Assembly: GCA_003559985.1 (NCBI GenBank)
Contig: PWJP01000091.1
Location: 1 to 11,529, forward strand
Source: Saprospirales bacterium
Lineage (GTDB): Bacteria > Bacteroidota > Bacteroidia > Chitinophagales > Saprospiraceae
Reading direction: 5' to 3'
Length of the DNA stretch: 11,529 nucleotides
The notes beneath the pieces were generated by a model. It was given only the letters and a program-made list of their open reading frames with translations. It had not been told where the DNA came from and did not search any database. The position numbers and the translations under genes were made by a program. This document shows positions 7,316-11,529 of the stretch, piece after piece (the first letter of the stretch is position 1; each line of letters begins with the position of its first letter).

Positions 7316-7390
7316 TTGTCTATTGGGTCATGGCAGGGGTCAAAATGCTAACAGAGGCCCAAATTAAAATATAGAGGATAATATATCGGT

Positions 7391-7398
7391 TACTTTTG
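7391..7398 (+). promoter_or_regulatory. -7-like element upstream of the TonB-dependent receptor
   Basis: TACTTTTG is a full match to TAnnTTTG, but there is no TTG 17-23 bases upstream and the leader to ATG 7502 would be about 100 bases. It is the best candidate in the 186-base gap after rpe, where I see no gene and no clear terminator. Confidence 0.3.
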
Positions 7399-7501
7399 TC
7401 AAATTTTTGGTCTTCACGCCTTTTCAATGCTGGTAGTGACGAAACCAAATATTTTATGCCGGGGCCTGTTTTGTTGGTCTCTTTACAGAAAAAAATTTTG
7501 A

Positions 7502-10048
7502 ATGCGAATAAATTACTGGAATAGTTGCGTTCTTCCTCTCCTGTTACTGGGATTCACTGCATTGAATTTGTCAGCGACAAATAGCGCACTCATCAGTGGA
7601 ACAGTGGTCAATGAAACAAATGATCAACCGGTAGAACTGGCAATTATTCGAGTAGCAGGGACCAATGTTTTTGCAGAATCAGATATGGATGGGGGATTTG
7701 AGTTGCAAGTTCCCGCCAATGTGGATGTAAACCTGGTGGTTACGCGACTCGGGTACCACACCCTGGAACACAATATTGGCACCCTGGAACCGGGTGAACA
7801 ACGAGGTATGAATATATACATCGTGCCCACGGACAGTGACCTGGAGGTGATCGTGCGCTCCGGGCGCATTGAAGAAGTGACCATGGTACGGGAACAGGCC
7901 GAAAAACTGCGCTTTATCCCTTCTGTGTCAGGAAATTTTGAAAGCCTCCTCTCCGGAATTGCCCTCGGCACCTACGGCGGCACCGGTGGAGAGTTGAGCT
8001 CTCAATACAATGTACGGGGTGGGAATTACGACGAAAACCTGGTTTATGTTAACGACTTTGAGATTTACAGGCCGCAGTTGATCAGTTCGAGCCAGCAGGA
8101 GGGCCTGAGCTTTCCCAATATACACCTGATAAGGGACGTGTCCTTTAGCTCGGGTGGATTCCAACCCCGATATGGAGATAAAATGTCCTCTGTTCTCGAT
8201 ATCAGGTACAGGGTCCCCAGTGAATTCAAACTGGGTGTGGAGGCCAGTCTGCTGGGTGGCGGTATCCATGCAGAAGGTAGTGCCTTTATGGGAGATCACG
8301 GCCAAAATAGATTGAGATACCTCGCAGGATTTCGATACAAAACCACCAGATACTTGTTGGGAACTTTGGACGTGACTGGAGAGTACGCCCCGGATTTTTA
8401 CGATTTTCAGGCCTTCGTAACATGGGATTTTAATCCGGAGCTTCAATTGGGGGTAATCGGGAATTACAACCGCTCTATTTACTCCTTTATCCCGGAAGAG
8501 CGCTCTACCGCATCTGGCCTGATCGATTTTGCACTGCAACTCAGCTCTGTTTTTGAGGGAAGTCAGGAGGACGATTTTGAAAACTACATGGGAGGAGTGT
8601 CTTTGACCTGGCTACCTGAGCGTGTGGAAAATCCACTCTACATGAAACTGCTCGCATCGGGATTCCAGAGCGATGAAAACGAGAGCACCGATATTTTGGG
8701 GTTCTACCGCCTGGCTCAAATTGAAACAGACATTGGCAGTGAAGACCTGGGAGAGGAAATTGCCATACTGGGAACCGGTACCCAGCACACTTACAAGCGA
8801 AATTTCCTCACCCTCCGTGTACTCAACTTCCAGCACAAGGGAGGAATTGAATTCAATCAACTCGGTGAAGAAAGTGGAGACCGCTCCCATTTTCTAGAGT
8901 GGGGCCTGGGTTACAAAAGAGAGTTTTTTGACGATTGGATCAATGAGTGGGAGCGTCTGGACTCCGCCGGTTACTCTTTGCCATACGATGGCGAGACCAC
9001 CAATTTGTTCGAAGTCCTCAAAAGTACCAACAGCCAGTACTCAAACCGTATGGAGGGCTTTTTACAAAATACTTACACCGTTTATAAGCCCGGTAGAAGA
9101 GAGTGGCAATTTGCCGGGGGCGTGAGGTTTAACTACTGGGACTTAAACCGCGAGTTGATTGTCTCACCCAGATTTTCTGCGAGCTTGAGACCCCTGGATT
9201 GGGATACGGACATGTCCTTCAGGCTCAGTACCGGATTGTATGCCCAACCTCCATTTTACCGGGAATTGAGAAGACCTGATGGCAGCCTCAATATGGACCT
9301 GAAAGCCCAGCGGTCTTTCCACATTGTAGGAGGAATGACCTGGGATTTTGGCCAGAAAACCGGCAACCGAAGAAAGTACAGATTGATTACCGAACTCTAC
9401 TACAAAAGTCTCTGGAACCTGGTCTCTTACGAGTTGGACAATGTCAAAATCTCATACTCCGGCGAGAACGATGCGCGGGGCTATGTGATGGGGTTGGATG
9501 CCAGACTTAATGGCGAATTTGTACCCGGTGCGGAAAGCTGGATCAACCTCTCCATTCTCAGAGCGAGGGAGCGACTTGATGATGTAACTCACCTGAGACG
9601 TGAATTGGGAGAGCCCGAAGCCAAAGAGGTCAAAGATGTACCAAGACCATCCGACCAATTGGTAAATGTATCTGTGTATTTTCAGGACTACCTTCCCAAT
9701 AACGAAAACTTCAAAATGCATCTCAATCTGGAGCTGGGTACGGGTTTGCCTTTTGGCCTCAGAGGCAACAATAGGGTTTACAGGAATACCTACAGATTTT
9801 CGCCTTACCATCGCGTGGATATTGGCTTCTCCTACTTGCTCTGGGATGAGACCAGGCGCAAGACCAATCCCAACAGTTGGTTTAGGAACACAAGAAGGGT
9901 ATGGGCAAGCCTGGAGGTATTTAATCTGATGCAAGTCCAGAACGAAGCCAGTCAAACCTGGATCAAAACCATTTTTCAAACTCAATATGCCATTCCCAAT
10001 TATTTGACATCCCGTAGAATCAATTTGAGGGTGCAGGTTGATATTTAG
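7502..10048 (+). CDS. TonB-dependent outer-membrane receptor
   Basis: Outer-membrane beta-barrel transporter of 848 residues, expected to take up a ligand using energy delivered by TonB-ExbB-ExbD. In order: a signal peptide (about 1-25, hydrophobic LPLLLLGFTAL); a carboxypeptidase-regulatory-like domain (about 30-110, starting ISGTVVNETNDQPVELA, with DMDGGFEL); a plug domain (about 115-235) with SQYNVRGGNYDENLVYVND and GGFQPRYGDKMSSVLDIR; and a barrel to the C-terminus. DLEVIV at 113-118 is a possible TonB box. At about 850 residues it is shorter than typical SusC proteins (about 1000), and the next gene is a glycosyltransferase, not a SusD lipoprotein, so it does not look like part of a polysaccharide-utilisation pair. 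The ligand cannot be told from the sequence. ATG 7502 gives a complete signal peptide. Confidence 0.95.
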   Translation: MRINYWNSCVLPLLLLGFTALNLSATNSALISGTVVNETNDQPVELAIIRVAGTNVFAESDMDGGFELQVPANVDVNLVVTRLGYHTLEHNIGTLEPGEQRGMNIYIVPTDSDLEVIVRSGRIEEVTMVREQAEKLRFIPSVSGNFESLLSGIALGTYGGTGGELSSQYNVRGGNYDENLVYVNDFEIYRPQLISSSQQEGLSFPNIHLIRDVSFSSGGFQPRYGDKMSSVLDIRYRVPSEFKLGVEASLLGGGIHAEGSAFMGDHGQNRLRYLAGFRYKTTRYLLGTLDVTGEYAPDFYDFQAFVTWDFNPELQLGVIGNYNRSIYSFIPEERSTASGLIDFALQLSSVFEGSQEDDFENYMGGVSLTWLPERVENPLYMKLLASGFQSDENESTDILGFYRLAQIETDIGSEDLGEEIAILGTGTQHTYKRNFLTLRVLNFQHKGGIEFNQLGEESGDRSHFLEWGLGYKREFFDDWINEWERLDSAGYSLPYDGETTNLFEVLKSTNSQYSNRMEGFLQNTYTVYKPGRREWQFAGGVRFNYWDLNRELIVSPRFSASLRPLDWDTDMSFRLSTGLYAQPPFYRELRRPDGSLNMDLKAQRSFHIVGGMTWDFGQKTGNRRKYRLITELYYKSLWNLVSYELDNVKISYSGENDARGYVMGLDARLNGEFVPGAESWINLSILRARERLDDVTHLRRELGEPEAKEVKDVPRPSDQLVNVSVYFQDYLPNNENFKMHLNLELGTGLPFGLRGNNRVYRNTYRFSPYHRVDIGFSYLLWDETRRKTNPNSWFRNTRRVWASLEVFNLMQVQNEASQTWIKTIFQTQYAIPNYLTSRRINLRVQVDI

Positions 10049-10191
10049 GGTATTTTGAGGATGCGTCCCATTTGATTAAGTGTGCTGAGGAAATTATAAA
10101 TCCAGGATTTTGAGGCTGGCTTTTTCTCCCTTCTATCCTTTATTTGTTTAATGTGAATCACTTTCATACTCACCAGTTTTTTAAAATAAAC

Positions 10192-10199
10192 TATATTTG
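10192..10199 (+). promoter_or_regulatory. -7 element for the glycosyltransferase gene
   Basis: TATATTTG followed by C is a full match to TAnnTTTG, in the AT-rich end of the 179-base gap after the receptor gene. No TTG is found at the -33 position (only T-rich sequence), so the match is partial. The leader to the TTG start at 10228 would be about 20-25 bases. No terminator with a good stem is visible between the receptor and this element. Confidence 0.45.
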
Positions 10200-10227
10200 C
10201 CTCTCAATCTAAAAAACGCCTTAGACC

Positions 10228-10953
10228 TTGGGCCAATCACTGATCATCATACCGACTTACAACGAAAGTGAGAACATCTCCAAAGTGGTGGATGCTGCAC
10301 TTGAGAGTGGGGAAGACTTTCATGTAATGGTCGTTGATGACGGCTCCCCGGATGGTACCGGCGACCTGGTCCGAACAAAAATCGACCAGTATCCCGGTCG
10401 GGTGCATCTCATCGTGAGGGAAGGTAAACTGGGGCTCGGCACGGCTTATATTGCCGGATTCAAATGGGGACTGGAAAATGGCTACGAGTACATCTTTGAA
10501 ATGGATGCCGATTTTTCCCACAATCCAAAAGACCTGCCAAGGCTTCATGAGGTTGTGGCCAATAATGAAGCGGATGTGGCAGTGGGATCCCGTTACGTAA
10601 AGGGTGGAAAAGTGGTCAACTGGCCATTCCTCAGACTTTTTATTTCGTACGGTGCATCTCTGTATGTCAGAATCATAACCTGGATGCCCGTCAAGGACCC
10701 GACAGCCGGTTTTATCTGCTATCACAGAAAAGTCCTCGAAAAACTTGAATTGGATAATATTAAGTTTATTGGTTATGCGTTTCAGATTGAAATGAAGTAC
10801 AAATCCCGAAACAAGGGCTTTTCCATTAAGGAAATTCCGATCACCTTTACAGATAGAATCGAGGGATCGTCCAAAATGAGCAAGGCAATTGTCAGGGAGG
10901 CCATTTTTGGTGTACTGAAACTCAAGTGGTTGAAAATTACTGGAAGGCTTTAA
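10228..10953 (+). CDS. Dpm1-like family 2 glycosyltransferase (polyprenol-phosphate mannosyltransferase type)
   Basis: Predicted to transfer a sugar, most likely mannose from GDP-mannose, to a polyprenyl phosphate at the inner face of the membrane, making a lipid-linked donor for glycan or glycoprotein synthesis. The protein is 241 residues: a single GT2 domain with no C-terminal membrane helices, like the short Dpm1 form. Motifs: IIIPTYNE (6-13), VVDDGSPDGT (35-44), KLGLGTAYIAGF (67-78), the metal-binding EMDADFSHNP (91-100, Asp93 and Asp95), DPTAGF (157-162) and DRIEGSSKM (209-217), the last being characteristic of dolichol-phosphate-mannose synthase-like enzymes. The sugar is inferred from the family. 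The start is TTG at 10228: an in-frame TAG at 10222-10224 and conserved sequence from residue 4 leave no ATG option. It lies upstream of mraZ but is separated by 493 bases. Confidence 0.9.
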   Translation: MGQSLIIIPTYNESENISKVVDAALESGEDFHVMVVDDGSPDGTGDLVRTKIDQYPGRVHLIVREGKLGLGTAYIAGFKWGLENGYEYIFEMDADFSHNPKDLPRLHEVVANNEADVAVGSRYVKGGKVVNWPFLRLFISYGASLYVRIITWMPVKDPTAGFICYHRKVLEKLELDNIKFIGYAFQIEMKYKSRNKGFSIKEIPITFTDRIEGSSKMSKAIVREAIFGVLKLKWLKITGRL

Positions 10954-11003
10954 AAGTCTCTCTGGTTAAAAAGCTACAGTAAACTACAGGGGTTGTCCCC
11001 GCT

Positions 11004-11038
11004 TCCCATTTCTTCCCACCGCAGTGGGTGATTTCCCA
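11004..11038 (-). promoter_or_regulatory. Upstream inverted cluster of TGGGA boxes (MraZ-like sites)
   Basis: On the minus strand TGGGA occurs at 11038-11034, 11018-11014 and 11008-11004, so the boxes fall on a 10-base grid (steps of 20 and 10). TGGGA-N5-TGGGA is the arrangement known for E. coli MraZ sites. The empty slot holds an inverted TGGGT at 11025-11029. The cluster lies about 410-445 bases upstream of mraZ, opposite in orientation to the proximal operator. Binding by MraZ is inference; part of the cluster could instead be a hairpin at the end of the glycosyltransferase transcript. Confidence 0.35.
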
Positions 11039-11301
11039 AAAACAGTCCTTTTTATTACATCGCTTTGCCACAGTAGGTAAAAAACAGGAATGATCGTCGC
11101 GATTTGTAGCGAGCCTTTCCCCTTTTTTCCCACAGGGAGAAGTTTTGCATATATGTATTATATATATGTGATACCTCCTGAAAAATAATTCGTTGCAATT
11201 CACCCCTTTCTGAAGGCAATTGGAAAGTTCAATCCGGAGCAAGCTGCTTTGATTGCAAATGGCGTGCCGCAAATCGCTTTATAATCAAAAAAACTCTAAT
11301 A

Positions 11302-11320
11302 TGTAATCAATTTGATTACA
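11302..11320. repeat. 19-base perfect palindrome, probable operator
   Basis: TGTAATCAATTTGATTACA has two perfect 9-base arms around one central base. It lies 145 bases upstream of the mraZ start and about 55 bases before the first MraZ box. Such symmetry is typical of a site for a dimeric repressor or activator (TetR, GntR or CRP/FNR-like sizes fit), but no regulator gene is nearby and the family cannot be told. As RNA it would have too small a loop to act as a hairpin without opening the inner pairs. Confidence 0.55.
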
Positions 11321-11375
11321 AACACCCCTGTAAAAGATTTTTTTGGCACTTCTCCTCCTTTCTTCTCGAAAAAAT

Positions 11376-11405
11376 TTGTGGTAACTTGTGGTAAAATGTG
11401 GGAAA
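11376..11405 (+). promoter_or_regulatory. MraZ operator: three direct repeats of 10 bases
   Basis: TTGTGGTAAC, TTGTGGTAAA and ATGTGGGAAA follow one another without gaps, an exact 10-base period (one helical turn). The core TGG(G/T)A with 5-base spacing matches the known MraZ site (TGGGN repeats separated by 5 bases, found just before mraZ in other bacteria). The repeats cover the -33 region of the mraZ promoter candidate, so MraZ bound here would block its own transcription. A fourth TGGGA at 11441-11445 touches the start codon. Confidence 0.75.
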
Positions 11406-11419
11406 TTAACCTACATTTG
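11386..11419 (+). promoter_or_regulatory. Promoter for mraZ and the dcw cluster
   Basis: TACATTTG at 11412-11419 is a full match to the Bacteroidota -7 element. The nearest TTG upstream (11386-11388) gives a 23-base spacer, at the long end of the accepted range, and lies inside the MraZ repeats. The leader would be about 20 bases. A second near-match, CATATTTG (11424-11431), lies just downstream. Confidence 0.5.
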
Positions 11420-11446
11420 AATCATATTTGAAAGACAAAGTGGGAA

Positions 11447-11529
11447 ATGCCATTTTTTGGTGAATATGAATGTAAGCTCGACTCAAAGGGTCGATTGAGG
11501 CTTCCATCTCAGCTTATACGGCAGATGGA
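11447..11529 (+). CDS. mraZ: MraZ transcriptional regulator, N-terminus only
   Basis: First 27 codons of MraZ, a DNA-binding protein with AbrB/SpoVT-like swapped-hairpin repeats that represses the dcw (division and cell wall) cluster, including its own gene. The visible N-terminus, MPFFGEYECKLDSKGRLRLP, carries the family signature: GEY, a Lys/Leu-Asp-x-Lys-Gly-Arg-Leu turn and a following Pro. The start is ATG at 11447, with the TGGGA box immediately before it. The gene runs off the right edge; rsmH (mraW), ftsL-like and ftsI/mur genes would be expected next if the usual order holds. The upstream repeats with a 10-base period support both the identification and autoregulation. Confidence 0.95.
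   Translation, partial: MPFFGEYECKLDSKGRLRLPSQLIRQM

Larger units (their letters stand above)
10954..11446. other. Long regulatory intergenic region before mraZ
   Basis: I find no convincing gene in these 493 bases. From left to right they hold: a short GGGG-TTGT-CCCC hairpin (10989-11000) without a T-run; three TCCCA boxes (minus-strand TGGGA) at 11004, 11014 and 11034; a hairpin CCCAC-CGCA-GTGGG (11015-11028) that uses one of these boxes; another TCCCA at 11128 with TCCCC ten bases before; an AT-only stretch around 11148-11168; a 19-base perfect palindrome (11302-11320); and the mraZ operator and promoter (11376-11419). A 9-base inverted repeat (TACAGGGGT at 10985-10993, ACCCCTGTA at 11323-11331) encloses most of it. 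It is by far the longest gap in the window. A small RNA cannot be excluded, but no known RNA family was recognised. Confidence 0.6.

Noticed and set aside
7928..8539. Open frame of 203 codons on the minus strand inside the receptor gene, and similar ones at 9452-9985 and 8612-8890
   Set aside because: They are antisense to a clearly coding receptor, have no domain signal, and arise from its codon usage.
10237..10725. Open frame of 162 codons on the minus strand inside the glycosyltransferase gene
   Set aside because: It is antisense to a gene with intact catalytic motifs, and the product resembles nothing known.
10989..11000. GGGG-TTGT-CCCC hairpin as a terminator of the glycosyltransferase
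   Set aside because: There are only four base pairs and no T-run follows, so it does not meet the pattern of an intrinsic terminator.
10937..11272. Open frame of 111 codons on the minus strand after the glycosyltransferase
   Set aside because: The product is unusually rich in Cys, His and Lys, resembles no family I know, overlaps the glycosyltransferase end and covers repeats and hairpins typical of non-coding DNA.
11351..11363. CT-rich stretch with CCTCCTTT, the same sense as the 16S rRNA 3' end, possibly a ribosome-like decoy
   Set aside because: It lies upstream of the mraZ promoter candidate, so it is probably not transcribed with mraZ, and short CT-rich matches are common.
10954..11446. 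A known structured RNA (tmRNA, RNase P RNA, SRP RNA or 6S RNA) in the long gap
   Set aside because: The conserved sequence blocks I know for tmRNA, RNase P and SRP RNA are absent on both strands; 6S RNA has too little primary sequence conservation to judge by eye.

Overview
The window looks like a chromosomal piece from a member of the Bacteroidota. The evidence is the long signal peptidase I with an extra multi-pass N-terminal region, a TonB-dependent receptor that begins with a carboxypeptidase-regulatory-like domain, a conserved membrane-anchored coiled-coil protein of a type I associate with this phylum, gene starts without clear Shine-Dalgarno sequences, and several promoter candidates of the Bacteroidota form (TTG, about 17-23 bases, TAnnTTTG). 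Finer placement is not secure. Coding density is ordinary, and no transposase, integrase, phage gene, tRNA, rRNA or CRISPR array was seen.

Left part (1-5598), minus strand, transcribed right to left: a coiled-coil envelope protein (4618-5598); then a tight pair encoding a von Willebrand factor A protein (3253-4338) and a MoxR/magnesium-chelatase-like AAA+ ATPase (1769-3241), 11 bases apart; then, after a 293-base gap, lepB (1-1475), whose C-terminus lies beyond the left edge.

Right part (5707-11529), plus strand: a PolB-like DEDDy 3'-5' exonuclease (5707-6447), divergent from the coiled-coil gene; rpe, ribulose-phosphate 3-epimerase (6629-7317); a TonB-dependent receptor (7502-10048); a Dpm1-like family 2 glycosyltransferase (10228-10953); and the first 27 codons of mraZ (11447 to the edge), which normally opens the division and cell-wall (dcw) cluster. 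Most plus-strand genes are separated by about 180 bases and several have their own promoter candidate, so they look like separate transcription units rather than one operon.

The genes are mostly core functions: protein export and processing (LepB), pentose phosphate metabolism (Rpe), DNA processing (exonuclease), outer-membrane uptake (receptor), glycan or lipid-linked mannose chemistry (glycosyltransferase) and division control (MraZ). The least understood parts are the AAA+/VWA pair, which has a non-canonical Walker B motif, and the coiled-coil protein. The richest regulatory stretch is the 493-base gap before mraZ. It holds three direct repeats with an exact 10-base period that fit MraZ operators, a fourth box at the start codon, a 19-base perfect palindrome, and, further upstream, an oppositely oriented set of TGGGA boxes on the same 10-base grid. 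I did not find convincing evidence of an entirely new multi-gene system; the AAA+/VWA pair and the mraZ upstream region most deserve a closer look.
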